Origin: Pseudomonas shirazensis
GTDB lineage: Bacteria; Pseudomonadota; Gammaproteobacteria; Pseudomonadales; Pseudomonadaceae
Reading direction: 5' to 3'
Assembly (NCBI RefSeq): GCF_014268785.2
Contig: NZ_JABWRD020000003.1
Coordinates: forward strand, 434,001 to 498,000
DNA: 64,000 nt
The notes under the pieces were generated by a model. It saw only the letters and a list, made by a program, of their open reading frames with translations. It did no database searches and was not told the origin of the DNA. The number at the start of each line of letters is the position of its first letter. Position 1 is the first letter of the stretch. Positions 1 through 8,249 of this stretch are shown here, piece after piece. The translations under genes and the position numbers were made by a program.

Positions 1-1261
1 ACAGCAGTGTCAGGGCGATCAGGTTGACGAAGGCCAGACAGGTCATGGTGATGTCGGCGAAGGCGAACACGGTCGACAGGTCTTGCGCCGAACCCCATAC
101 GATAAGCGCCAGGACCAGGCCGCGGTAGCCCATCAGCACCGAACGCTTGCGGGTCAGGAACTGCAGGCTGGTTTCGCCCAGGTAGTAGTTGTAGAGGATG
201 CAGGTGAAGACGAACAGCGACAGCGCGACGCTGACGAACAGACGACCCCAGTCACCGACTACAGCGGCCAGCGAGTTCTGGGTCAGGACGATGCCGTCAC
301 CTTCGAAGCCTGGGGTGTAGAAGCCCGACAGCAGGATCAGCAGTGCGGTGCAGGTGCAGATCACGAAGGTGTCGAGGAACACGCTGAACGCCTGCACCAC
401 GCCTTGTGCGCCAGGGTGCTTGACCGCAGCCACGGCAGCAACGTTGGGCGCACTGCCCAGGCCCGCTTCGTTGGCGAACACGCCACGCTTGACGCCCATC
501 ACGATCGCGCTGCCGAGCAGGCCGCCGAACGCAGGGTCAAGGCCGAAGGCGCTTTTGAAGATGGTTTCCAGCATCGCTGGGACGTGCTCGATCTGGCTGC
601 CGATCACATACAGGGTGACGCCGATGTAGGCCAGAGTCTTGACCGGTACCAGCAGGTCGGACACCGAGGCAATACGCTTGATACCACCGAGAAAGACGAT
701 CGCCAGCAGCACTGCCAGGGCAATACCGGTCTGCTGCGGCGGGAAGCCGAAGGCATTTTGCAGCGAGTGGGTCACGGTGTACGACTGCAGGCCGTTGAAG
801 GCGAAGCCGTAGGTCACCAGCAACAGCAGCGAGAACACCACCGCCATGCGCTTGAATTTCAAGCCATGCAAGATGTAGTACGCCGGGCCGCCACGGTACA
901 GGCCATCGCCATCGGCGCGCTTGTACACCTGGGCCAGGGTACATTCGAAGAAGCTGCTGGACATGCCAACCAGCGCGGTCACCCACATCCAGAACACAGC
1001 GCCTGGGCCGCCGAGGGTCACAGCGATGCCGACACCGGCGATGTTACCAGCGCCAACGCGGCCGGCCAGGCTCAGCATCAGTGCCTGGAACGAGCTCAGC
1101 TGGCCAGCCTGGCCACGCAGGGATTCTTTGAACACACCGAACATGTGGCCGAAGTGACGGAACTGGACGAACCGCGAGCGGATGGTGAAGTAGCTACCAA
1201 GTCCGACGATAAGGACGATGAGCAGCTTCCCCGAAAGGAAATCGTTGAGTACTTCGAGCAT
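1..1261 (-). CDS. Alanine/glycine:cation symporter family protein (AGCS), 3' end cut by window
   Basis: Sodium-coupled uptake carrier for alanine or glycine in the inner membrane. The reverse-strand reading frame opens with MLEVLNDFLSGKLL and stays open to base 1. It holds the AGCS glycine-rich signature GRVGAGNIAGVG near residues 67-78, the downstream GGPAYY segment, and a series of hydrophobic helices. About 420 residues are visible of a family that is usually 440-480 aa, so only the C-terminus is missing. It is divergent from the XRE regulator at 1439, which might regulate it. The substrate is inferred from the family only. Confidence 0.9.
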   Translation of the reverse strand, partial: MLEVLNDFLSGKLLIVLIVGLGSYFTIRSRFVQFRHFGHMFGVFKESLRGQAGQLSSFQALMLSLAGRVGAGNIAGVGIAVTLGGPGAVFWMWVTALVGMSSSFFECTLAQVYKRADGDGLYRGGPAYYILHGLKFKRMAVVFSLLLLVTYGFAFNGLQSYTVTHSLQNAFGFPPQQTGIALAVLLAIVFLGGIKRIASVSDLLVPVKTLAYIGVTLYVIGSQIEHVPAMLETIFKSAFGLDPAFGGLLGSAIVMGVKRGVFANEAGLGSAPNVAAVAAVKHPGAQGVVQAFSVFLDTFVICTCTALLILLSGFYTPGFEGDGIVLTQNSLAAVVGDWGRLFVSVALSLFVFTCILYNYYLGETSLQFLTRKRSVLMGYRGLVLALIVWGSAQDLSTVFAFADITMTCLAFVNLIALTLL

Positions 1262-1438
1262 GGCAAATGACCTCGATTCTTATTCTTCGCGTGGAATGAC
1301 CAGCGGCGGCAACGACGCGCCGCTTTTCGTTGGGCGCATGGTTGGCTATGACAAGAGTCGTTACAATTTCGCGGGTTGCTCTCAGTTGGCGCGACTTGAT
1401 GCTATGATTGCATCACTCGCATCAGCTGGACCTCGTAC

Positions 1439-2251
1439 ATGAGCGATCATTTCGCTAGCAACCTGAAATTGGCCTGTAGCCACTACCGCTCTATCTCCGA
1501 GGTTTGCCGGCAGCTGTCGATCAACCGCGCCCAATTCAACAAGTATTTGAGCGGGCAGAGCCGTCCGACGGCCTACAACCTCAAGCGCATCGGCGATTTC
1601 TTCGGTGTCGAGGATTACGAGCTGAATTTGCCGCCCGAGCAGTTCGCGCGTTTAATCGGCGCGCGCATTCCGTCGGAGCAGAATGGGCCGCTGAACGACC
1701 CGATCAGCGAGCTGTTCAAGCCCTTGCACGCGCATGCGGGCAACCTCTCGCGCTACTGCGGCTATTACTTCGAGTACTCCAACTGCATGTCGGTGCCGGG
1801 GGCCATTCTGGTGTCGCTGGTGCACTTGCGAGAGGAGCGCGGCAGCTTTCTGTTCGAGCGCCAGGAACGCCAGGAGCGCAGCAGCGCCACCGACCTGCAT
1901 GCCGAAGTGCGCTGCCGCTACCTCGGCGCGGCGTTCCAGCTGCAGGACCGCATGTTCCTGATCGACTACGAATCACTGACCCTCAACGAGATGAGCCAGA
2001 CCATCCTCATCCCCAGCTTCAAGAGCCGCATTACCCGCTTGAACGGGCTCAAGACCGGAGTCTCCAGCGGCGACCGGCGCAACCCGGCCTGTACCCGCGT
2101 GGTCTGGGAGTTTCTTGGCGAGGAGATCAACCGCATCAATGCCTACCGGCAGGTCAAGCTGTACCGCCCGGATGATCCGCGCATCGACGATGACGTGCGC
2201 GAGCGCCTCAGCGTCGGCCCGCTGAGCAACGGCCTGTTCGAGATCGAGTAG
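1439..2251 (+). CDS. XRE-type helix-turn-helix transcriptional regulator
   Basis: A 270-aa protein with an N-terminal helix-turn-helix of the Cro/C1 type: residues about 10-60 contain SISEVCRQLSINRAQFNKYL followed by GDFFGV. The remaining 200 residues are a conserved Pseudomonas-type C-terminal region I cannot assign to a named ligand domain. The start ATG follows a 177-base divergent gap shared with the AGCS symporter. The gene ends 6 bases before the convergent hydrolase at 2258. Regulating the neighbouring transporter is a guess from position. Confidence 0.85.
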   Translation: MSDHFASNLKLACSHYRSISEVCRQLSINRAQFNKYLSGQSRPTAYNLKRIGDFFGVEDYELNLPPEQFARLIGARIPSEQNGPLNDPISELFKPLHAHAGNLSRYCGYYFEYSNCMSVPGAILVSLVHLREERGSFLFERQERQERSSATDLHAEVRCRYLGAAFQLQDRMFLIDYESLTLNEMSQTILIPSFKSRITRLNGLKTGVSSGDRRNPACTRVVWEFLGEEINRINAYRQVKLYRPDDPRIDDDVRERLSVGPLSNGLFEIE

Positions 2252-2257
2252 GCCGCC

Positions 2258-3097
2258 TCAACCGCGAATGAACGCTGCGGTCACCTCTGCCACCTGGTCG
2301 GCGACCTGCGGATTGTCCCGTAGGTGAGCGGCGATGCCGTGGTCGCAGTCGGTCAGCAGCAGGCACTCGACATGTGGCGCCGGCACTGAGCGCAGCAGGG
2401 TATGGGTGACTTCTTCCGGGATCGGGCTGTAGCGCTGCACCCCAGACACCCAGCGCGTCCCCGCCGAGGTCCCCGCGCCTTGGCCATAAGCACGCGAATT
2501 AAGCCCGTCATACTCACCGATCACCAGCAATACCTGGCCGGTAAAGGTGCGCAAGAATTCATAGCTGTCACATTGCAGAAAGGCGAACGGCTGGCGAATC
2601 GCTGCGGTGAACGCCGGGCCAAACGGCGCCTGGTGCGCCGCGTCCGGGTAAACCGCCGGGCAGATCAGCACCAGTTTGGAAATGCTTGGCAACTGCGCGG
2701 CCATCTTCAGCGCAATGGCTGCGCCAAGGCTATGGCCGATCAGGGTATGGCACTGTTCGGCGATATGCTGATGAAAGCTCAATGCCTCGTGCAGGTTGGT
2801 GTGCAGCGACGGCGCGGCGGCGCCTGGTTGGCTGGCCAGGCTGTGGCCGGACAGGTTACCGCTAAGCGAGCCGATGCCCTGCGCCTGCAGGCGATATAGC
2901 AGCGGGTTGAGACGGGTGAAGTCCGAGCGTGCGCCACCGACGATAAAGGCGGGCGGGGCGTGTGCAACATCGGGCACCAGCAGGCGTCCCTGCTGGCGAT
3001 AGCCGTCGAATGACTGTTCGATGAACCGCTCTGCGCCGGGCGCTGCCTCGTCGTACTGCCAGGTCGAACGGTGTGCAGCGATGGATTCGGTGGGCAT
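2258..3097 (-). CDS. Alpha/beta hydrolase
   Basis: About 279 aa with an alpha/beta-hydrolase fold. The nucleophile elbow GHSLGA is near residue 123. A candidate acid lies in the GEYDGL segment and the catalytic His in the late DCDHGIAAH segment. No signal peptide is seen, so it is probably cytoplasmic. I chose the ATG at 3097 because AAGG lies six bases upstream of it; a GTG at 3109 would add four residues. Substrate unknown: ester, thioester or lactone are all possible. Confidence 0.85.
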   Translation of the reverse strand: MPTESIAAHRSTWQYDEAAPGAERFIEQSFDGYRQQGRLLVPDVAHAPPAFIVGGARSDFTRLNPLLYRLQAQGIGSLSGNLSGHSLASQPGAAAPSLHTNLHEALSFHQHIAEQCHTLIGHSLGAAIALKMAAQLPSISKLVLICPAVYPDAAHQAPFGPAFTAAIRQPFAFLQCDSYEFLRTFTGQVLLVIGEYDGLNSRAYGQGAGTSAGTRWVSGVQRYSPIPEEVTHTLLRSVPAPHVECLLLTDCDHGIAAHLRDNPQVADQVAEVTAAFIRG

Positions 3098-3272
3098 GTA
3101 GACCTTCACGCTGAGCAGGGGATGGCGCGCTCAGTATAGGTCGATAACAGCCTCGCAAAGTGCGCTACCGCAGTGCCGAGCAACGTCGCAATCCAGCAGG
3201 CGTTGGACTTCCCCTGTCGGAAACCGCAAAATGCTTTTTTCTTCCAACGATCTGAGCGGACTTTTTTACCCT

Positions 3273-4157
3273 ATGCGTATGCGCCTGATGCTGTTGGGTG
3301 GTGGCAATGCCCTCGGGCAAGCGCTGATTCGTCTCGGGGCCGAGGAAGACATCGGATTCCTGGCGCCGCGTCCGCCGGACAACGGCTGGGATCCGGCCAG
3401 CCTGACCCTGCTACTGGACGAACAACGCCCCAACGTGGTGATCAACCTCGCCTATTACTTCGACTGGTTCCAGGCCGAGGCGGTCAGCGAACAGCGCCTC
3501 GCCCAGCAAGAGCGCGCAGTCGAGCGCTTGGCCGAGCTGTGCCAGCACCACGAAATGATCCTCGTGCAACCTTCCAGCTATCGCGTGTTCGATGGCTCGC
3601 GGGCCACTGCCTACAGCGAAAAGGACGAGCCGGTGCCCCTGGGCAGCCGCGGCCAGGCGCTGTGGCGGGTCGAGCAGAGCGTGCGCGCAACTTGCCCGCA
3701 GCATGTGCTGCTGCGCTTTGGCTGGGTGCTGGACGAGAGCATCGATGGCACCCTCGGGCGCTTCCTGACCCGCGCCGAGCAGCCGCAGGAATTGCTCCTG
3801 GCGGACGATCGCCGCGGCAATCCGACGCCAGTGGACGATGCTGCCCGGGTCATCCTCTCGGTGCTCAAGCAACTCGACTGCGCCGCGCCGCTGTGGGGCA
3901 CCTATCACTACGCTGGCAACGAGGCGACCACGCCGCTGGCGCTGGGCCAGGCGATCCTTGCCGAAGCACAGCAATGGCGCCAGCTCGCAGTGCAGGCACC
4001 CACCGCCCAGGCTCACGCCGCGCGGCCGGACGCCAGCGAAGAGCCGCAGAACGCGGTGTTGGCCTGCAAGAAGATCCTTCATACCTTCGGCATCAAGCCG
4101 CGCGCCTGGCGCTCGGGCCTGGCGCCTTTACTGGACCGATTCTACCGACATGGCTGA
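3273..4157 (+). CDS. RmlD-like sugar-nucleotide-binding/reductase family protein
   Basis: A Rossmann-fold protein of about 294 aa related to dTDP-4-dehydrorhamnose reductase (RmlD). The N-terminus MRMRLMLLGGGNALGQAL has the glycine-rich nucleotide loop, and a segment with PSSYRVFDG sits at the usual place of the catalytic Ser/Tyr region. The frame opens upstream at 3231, but the loop lies directly after the ATG at 3273, which is the better start. The stop overlaps the epimerase start by 8 bases, so the two are translationally coupled and probably work on the same nucleotide sugar or cofactor product. The true substrate is unknown. Confidence 0.75.
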   Translation: MRMRLMLLGGGNALGQALIRLGAEEDIGFLAPRPPDNGWDPASLTLLLDEQRPNVVINLAYYFDWFQAEAVSEQRLAQQERAVERLAELCQHHEMILVQPSSYRVFDGSRATAYSEKDEPVPLGSRGQALWRVEQSVRATCPQHVLLRFGWVLDESIDGTLGRFLTRAEQPQELLLADDRRGNPTPVDDAARVILSVLKQLDCAAPLWGTYHYAGNEATTPLALGQAILAEAQQWRQLAVQAPTAQAHAARPDASEEPQNAVLACKKILHTFGIKPRAWRSGLAPLLDRFYRHG

Positions 4158-5082
4158 CGCCCCTATTCTGATCACCGGCGGCGCGGGCTTCATCGGCTCG
4201 CACCTGTCCGACGCCTTGCTGGGCAAAGGCTATGCGGTGCGTGTCCTTGACGACCTGTCCACCGGCAAGCGCGCCAACCTGCAGTTGCAGCATCCCGGTC
4301 TGGAGCTGATCGAAGGCGATGTCGCCGACGCCGCTCTGGTCGCCCGTGCTGCCGCTGGCTGCCGCGCCGTTGTGCATCTGGCTGCAGTGGCCTCGGTGCA
4401 GGCCTCGGTGGATGACCCGGTGAAAACCCACCAGAGCAATTTCATCGGCACGCTGAATGTCTGCGAAGCCATGCGCCTGAATGGTGTGGGTCGGGTGCTG
4501 TTTGCGTCCAGCGCCGCGGTGTACGGCAACAACGGCGAAGGCCAGTCGATTGCCGAAGACACCCCCAAGGCGCCGCTGACGCCTTACGCAGTGGACAAAC
4601 TCGCCAGCGAGCAGTACCTGGATTTCTACCGCCGCCAGCATGGCCTGGAGCCGGTGATCTTCCGCTTCTTCAACATCTTCGGCCCGCGCCAGGATCCGTC
4701 CTCGCCGTATTCCGGAGTGATCAGCATCTTCAGCGAGCGCGCTACCCAAGGCTTGCCGATCAAGGTATTTGGCGACGGCGAGCAGACCCGCGACTTCCTC
4801 TATGTTGGTGATCTGGTCCAGGTCATGGTCCAGGCCCTCGAGCAACCGCAGGTGGAAGAGGGCGCAGTGAACATCGGCCTGAACCAGGCCACCTCGCTGA
4901 ATCAGCTACTGGCCGCGCTGCGCGACGTCATTGGCAGCCTGCCGGAAATCAGCTACGGCGAGGCCCGCTCGGGCGACATCCGCCACTCCCGCGCCGACAA
5001 CGCGCGCTTGCTGGCACGCTTCGACTTCCCTCAACCAACGCCGATGGTCGAAGGTTTGGCCAAGCTGTTGGGCAGGGGCTAA
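4150..5082 (+). CDS. NAD-dependent epimerase/dehydratase, UDP-glucose 4-epimerase-like
   Basis: An extended short-chain dehydrogenase of 310 aa. It starts MADAPILITGGAGFIGSHL, with the GxxGxxG NAD-binding motif at residues 10-16, then DDLSTGKRAN, which recognises the NAD ribose. The catalytic Ser is at 120-121 and Tyr146/Lys150 form the YxxxK pair. These are the hallmarks of GalE/WbpP-type 4-epimerases. It overlaps the RmlD-like gene by 8 bases and ends in a hairpin shared with the convergent HxlR gene. From memory, P. aeruginosa has an equivalent gene beside oprG. Exact substrate unknown. Confidence 0.87.
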   Translation: MADAPILITGGAGFIGSHLSDALLGKGYAVRVLDDLSTGKRANLQLQHPGLELIEGDVADAALVARAAAGCRAVVHLAAVASVQASVDDPVKTHQSNFIGTLNVCEAMRLNGVGRVLFASSAAVYGNNGEGQSIAEDTPKAPLTPYAVDKLASEQYLDFYRRQHGLEPVIFRFFNIFGPRQDPSSPYSGVISIFSERATQGLPIKVFGDGEQTRDFLYVGDLVQVMVQALEQPQVEEGAVNIGLNQATSLNQLLAALRDVIGSLPEISYGEARSGDIRHSRADNARLLARFDFPQPTPMVEGLAKLLGRG

Positions 5083-5090
5083 GCATCGCG

Positions 5091-5111
5091 CGCGGGTCAG
5101 CTTGACCCGCG
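5091..5111. terminator. Bidirectional hairpin between epimerase and HxlR genes
   Basis: A 9-bp perfect stem (CGCGGGTCA / TGACCCGCG) with a 3-base loop lies between two convergent genes. There is no clear U-tract on either side, and the hairpin overlaps the last codons of the HxlR gene. Confidence 0.55.
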
Positions 5112-5564
5112 ACCTGGCTTCACCCCATGCCGCACCACCTGCCGCAGGCAATCGTCCGGCCCCACCACGCGGCCATCCCCGGCTTGCACCTGCAGTGTCT
5201 GCAAAGGTTGGCCGTGGGCACTGTCGAGCAGTTGCGAGCGGGTTTCGCCGGCTTCGAATAGAAATTGCTCGCCCCACTGGCGCAGGCCAATCACGATGGG
5301 AAACACCGCGCGGCCCTTGTCGGTCAGTGCATATTCCTTGTACGCGCTGCCATCCGAGGCGGGTTGCAGGGTCAGCAGGCCGGTTTCTACCAGCAGCTTG
5401 AGGCGCGAGGAGAGAATGTTCTTCGCGAGGCCGAGGCTCTTCTGCAACTCGCTGAAGCGGCGCAGGCCATCGAACGCATCACGCAGAATCATCAGCGCCC
5501 AGCGATCACCGAGCACCAGCAGCGCGCGTGCCACGGGGCATTGGTCGTTAATCGGGTCCAGCAT
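5097..5564 (-). CDS. HxlR-family winged-helix transcriptional regulator
   Basis: A 155-aa regulator beginning MLDPINDQCPVARALLVLGDRW. The early Cys, the GDRWALMILRDAF stretch and the RFSELQKSLGLAKNILSSRL recognition region are typical of HxlR/YodB/DUF24 proteins, which sense reactive electrophiles, oxidants or small ligands. It is divergent from an MFS transporter, and the 100-base gap between them holds two similar 19-bp dyads, so it most likely represses both genes. The effector cannot be read from the sequence. Confidence 0.9.
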   Translation of the reverse strand: MLDPINDQCPVARALLVLGDRWALMILRDAFDGLRRFSELQKSLGLAKNILSSRLKLLVETGLLTLQPASDGSAYKEYALTDKGRAVFPIVIGLRQWGEQFLFEAGETRSQLLDSAHGQPLQTLQVQAGDGRVVGPDDCLRQVVRHGVKPGRGSS

Positions 5565-5587
5565 GGCGACAACCTCACTCGTTGATC

Positions 5588-5606
5588 TGGTTGCAGATTA
5601 AAACCA
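5588..5606. promoter_or_regulatory. Candidate HxlR operator 1
   Basis: A 19-bp imperfect dyad with TGGTT and AACCA arms. It matches the second dyad at 5629-5647 at 14 of 19 positions and has the same length. It lies just upstream of the HxlR start codon. Confidence 0.5.
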
Positions 5607-5628
5607 CATTTGCTAAAAAGCCAGCAAG

Positions 5629-5647
5629 TGGTTTCAATATGAAACCA
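5629..5647. promoter_or_regulatory. Candidate HxlR operator 2
   Basis: A perfect 19-bp palindrome with arms TGGTTTCA and TGAAACCA around a 3-base centre, 18 bases before the MFS start codon. Its centre is 41 bp (about four helical turns) from operator 1. Confidence 0.6.
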
Positions 5648-5664
5648 GTTGTCGAGTTTCTGCC

Positions 5665-6858
5665 ATGACCGCGTTCAGCCCTGCACCACTTTCCCGCTCA
5701 CTCACTCTGTTGCTTGCCGTGACCTGTGCACTGGCTGTGGCCTCGGTGTATTTCGCTCAACCGTTGCTCGAGTCGATGGCGACCAGCCTGGGGGTGGCAA
5801 CGGGCAAGGTCGGGCTGGTTGTCGGCGCGACTCAGGCCGGTTATGCGATTGGCCTGTTGCTGGTCGTGCCATTGGGCGATCTGTTCGAGCGCAAGCGCTT
5901 GATCGTCTGTCAACTGCTGCTCTCGGCCGCGGCACTGCTGGCGGTCGGGCTGGCGCAGGACTGGGCCGTATTGCTGCTGGCGATGAGCCTGGTCGGGCTG
6001 CTGGCAGTCGTGGTGCAGGTAGTGGTGGCGCATGCCGCGACCTTGGCGACAGCGCAGGAGCAAGGGCGCGTGGTCGGCCAGGTCACCAGCGGGGTGGTGC
6101 TGGGCATCTTGCTGGCGCGGCTGGTGGCTGGTGCATTCGCCGACGTTGCCGGCTGGCGCAGCGTCTATTTTGTTGCTGCCGGGTTGGCGCTGTTGATGGC
6201 TTTGCTGCTCTGGCGCAAGTTGCCGAGCGCGCAGCCAGGCGCCCGCAGCGCCAGCTATCGGCAATTGCTGGCGTCGGTTGTCGGTCTGTATCGACACGAT
6301 CGACTGTTGCGCCAGCGTGGGCTGTTGGCCTTGCTGACCTTCGCCGCTTTCAGCGTGCTGTGGAGTGCAATGGTACTGCCGCTGAGCGCACCAGCGCTGG
6401 CGCTGAGCCATACCCAGATCGGCCTGTTTGGCCTGGCCGGAATAGCCGGTGCGATGGCAGCGTCACGTGCCGGGCGTCTGGCTGATCAGGGTCACGCGCA
6501 GCGAACCACCGGCGTGGCCTTGCTGCTGTTGCTGCTGTCGTGGGTAGCCACGGCCTTTCTTGAATACTCATTGCTGGCGCTGGTGCTGGGCGTAGTAATG
6601 CTCGATTTTGCCGTCCAGGCGGTGCACGTCACCAACCAGACATTGCTGCTGAAAGGGCGCAGTGAGATGGCCAGCCGCCTGATCGGGGCCTATATGTGCT
6701 GCTATTCGCTGGGCAGCGGGGTGGGGGCAGTGGCGGCGAGCTGGGTCTATGCGCGCTGGGGCTGGATGGCCGTGTGCGGAGTGGGCGCGGGGTTCAGCGC
6801 ACTGGCCTTGATTTATTGGCTGTATCTGCGCTGGCAAACAGGCAATGGCCAGCGCTGA
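5665..6858 (+). CDS. MFS transporter, drug/metabolite efflux type
   Basis: A 397-aa inner-membrane protein with about 12 hydrophobic helices. The MFS loop 2-3 signature region reads PLGDLFERKRLI near residues 70-82, and a second, weaker copy (RLADQGHAQR) begins the second half, as expected for a 6+6 helix fold. The family and the HxlR neighbour suggest efflux of a toxic small molecule or metabolite. Expression is probably controlled through the two 19-bp dyads upstream. Substrate not determinable. Confidence 0.9.
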   Translation: MTAFSPAPLSRSLTLLLAVTCALAVASVYFAQPLLESMATSLGVATGKVGLVVGATQAGYAIGLLLVVPLGDLFERKRLIVCQLLLSAAALLAVGLAQDWAVLLLAMSLVGLLAVVVQVVVAHAATLATAQEQGRVVGQVTSGVVLGILLARLVAGAFADVAGWRSVYFVAAGLALLMALLLWRKLPSAQPGARSASYRQLLASVVGLYRHDRLLRQRGLLALLTFAAFSVLWSAMVLPLSAPALALSHTQIGLFGLAGIAGAMAASRAGRLADQGHAQRTTGVALLLLLLSWVATAFLEYSLLALVLGVVMLDFAVQAVHVTNQTLLLKGRSEMASRLIGAYMCCYSLGSGVGAVAASWVYARWGWMAVCGVGAGFSALALIYWLYLRWQTGNGQR

Positions 6859-6864
6859 CAGCAA

Positions 6865-6892
6865 AAAGCCGCTGCCTGATGGCAACGGCTTT
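6865..6892. terminator. Bidirectional terminator between MFS gene and oprG
   Basis: A stem of AAAGCCG / CGGCTTT with an inner TGCC/GGCA extension. It is flanked by A5 on the left, giving a U-tract for the leftward oprG transcript. Confidence 0.8.
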
Positions 6893-6907
6893 GTCATGCA
6901 GCAACGA

Positions 6908-7591
6908 TCAGAACTTGTAGCCGATACCGACCATGTACACCCATGGATCGACTTCAACGTCGACCTTGGTCTTGCTGTAGCCCAGTGCGGCAGGGCCGTC
7001 GACGGTGGCTTTGGTGTCGATGTCGACGTACCAGACCGAGGCGTTGACCAGCACGTTGTCGGTGATCATGTAGTCCATGCCGACCTGGCCGGCGATGCCG
7101 ATCGAGTCCTGCATCTTCAAGTTGCTGAAGCCTTGCTGCTTGCGCGCGCTGCTCAGGTCTTCATCGAAGAACAGGGTGTAGTTGATGCCCACGCCCACGT
7201 ACGGCTGGAACTTGGAGGCTGGGTCCATCGGGAAGTACTGCAGCGACAGGGTCGGTGGCAGTTGCTTGATGTCGGCCAGCTTGCCATCCAGGCCGCCGCC
7301 CAGGCCCTTGACGCCAACGGTGTGCTGGAACGGCGTGGCCGCCAGCAGCTCAACGCCGATGTGATCGCTGAGCATGTAAGCGAAGGTCAGGCCCAGCTGC
7401 GTGTCGCTGGTCAGGGTTGCCTTGGTGCCGGCTACCTTGTTGCCGTCGAAGCGCAAGTCGCCGCTGCTTTCATTGGGCGCGGTAGTGATGGCGCCGGCGC
7501 GGACAATGAAATCACCCGGCTGGTGAGCGTGGGCAGCAGGCGCAACGAGGGCCAGGGCGACGAGCGAGGCGCCGAGCAAGGACTTGTTCAT
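6908..7591 (-). CDS. oprG: Outer membrane protein OprG (OmpW family)
   Basis: A 227-aa eight-stranded beta-barrel of the OmpW family in the outer membrane. It has a clear signal peptide (residues 1-22, ending APAAHA), repeated amphipathic strands, and the terminal aromatic residue (ending GIGYKF) needed for barrel insertion. OmpW/OprG proteins form a lateral-opening channel for small hydrophobic molecules or amino acids. The upstream region has an ANR/FNR-type box and a well-placed -10, so low-oxygen induction is expected, in line with reports for P. aeruginosa OprG. Confidence 0.95.
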   Translation of the reverse strand: MNKSLLGASLVALALVAPAAHAHQPGDFIVRAGAITTAPNESSGDLRFDGNKVAGTKATLTSDTQLGLTFAYMLSDHIGVELLAATPFQHTVGVKGLGGGLDGKLADIKQLPPTLSLQYFPMDPASKFQPYVGVGINYTLFFDEDLSSARKQQGFSNLKMQDSIGIAGQVGMDYMITDNVLVNASVWYVDIDTKATVDGPAALGYSKTKVDVEVDPWVYMVGIGYKF

Positions 7592-7627
7592 GGAAGCTCC
7601 GAAAGGACATTGGTAATCAATGGCCTA

Positions 7628-7669
7628 ATGGTACGGAGGCGCTTAAACCAAATGTTTGACCCAGCTCAA
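7628..7669 (-). promoter_or_regulatory. ANR (FNR-type) promoter of oprG
   Basis: On the minus strand TTGAG-CTGG-GTCAA (7656-7669) fits the ANR consensus TTGAT-N4-ATCAA. A -10-like TACCAT lies at 7628-7633. The box centre is about 32 bp upstream of the -10 centre, the class II (-41.5) geometry, and the start codon is about 35 bp further on. Confidence 0.65.
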
Positions 7670-7697
7670 CGAAGCGCGGCATAGCCGTCCTGCGGGA

Positions 7698-8240
7698 TTA
7701 TTTCAGCTCGTAGGCGTAGATTTTTTCGGCTTCCATCTGGTAACCGGTGTCAGCCAGCTCGCTGCTGCTGGCTTTGACCTGCATGCGCCCTTCGATCCAG
7801 TACGGCTGGTACAGATCTTCGACGCGTACGCCCATCTCGCTGAAAATATGCACGATCTGATTCGACGGCGGTGGCGGCACGTGAATGCAGGCGCCGTAAT
7901 ACGGCACCAGCAAAAACTCGGTGGTACGGCCTTCTTCACTGACTTCCAGCGGCACGATATAGCCCGGCAGCTTGACCTGCTGATTGTCCAGCGCCTGCAC
8001 CACCGGAGCATTGGCAGACTGCTGTGGTGCTGGCGGTGCGGACTCGGCCGCCAGCGCGTTGCCGATCTGCGACAGGTCGTGCAGCGGCGCCAGCTGCGGG
8101 GCTTGCACTGGCGCGCCTTCGGGGATCAATGCCGGCCAATCCAGCTCACGCGGCTCAGCCGCCCACACCGGCGAGCCGAAGAGCAGCACCAGTAGCATGA
8201 GGCAGCGCGGGAACTGAGCGCGAAGGCGGGGCAGACGCAT
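7698..8240 (-). CDS. DUF3299 periplasmic protein of a putative zinc-linked ABC operon
   Basis: A 180-aa exported protein. A signal peptide ends near SPVWAA, followed by a DUF3299 domain containing the conserved LPGYIVPLE and FLLVPYYGACIHVPPPPSNQ segments, where a Cys-x-His sits next to a proline run. I chose the ATG at 8240; a GTG at 8249 directly follows the permease stop. It is last in a four-gene operon with DUF2796, ATPase and permease genes. From memory the P. aeruginosa equivalents (PA4063-PA4066) respond to zinc limitation through Zur. The molecular role is unknown. Confidence 0.8.
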   Translation of the reverse strand: MRLPRLRAQFPRCLMLLVLLFGSPVWAAEPRELDWPALIPEGAPVQAPQLAPLHDLSQIGNALAAESAPPAPQQSANAPVVQALDNQQVKLPGYIVPLEVSEEGRTTEFLLVPYYGACIHVPPPPSNQIVHIFSEMGVRVEDLYQPYWIEGRMQVKASSSELADTGYQMEAEKIYAYELK

Positions 8241-8249
8241 GGTAATCAC

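Noticed and set aside
83..1270. Long plus-strand reading frame (395 codons) over the symporter
   Set aside because: It is antisense to a frame with clear AGCS motifs; its composition (Gln, His, Ala, Asp runs) is typical of antisense frames in GC-rich genes.
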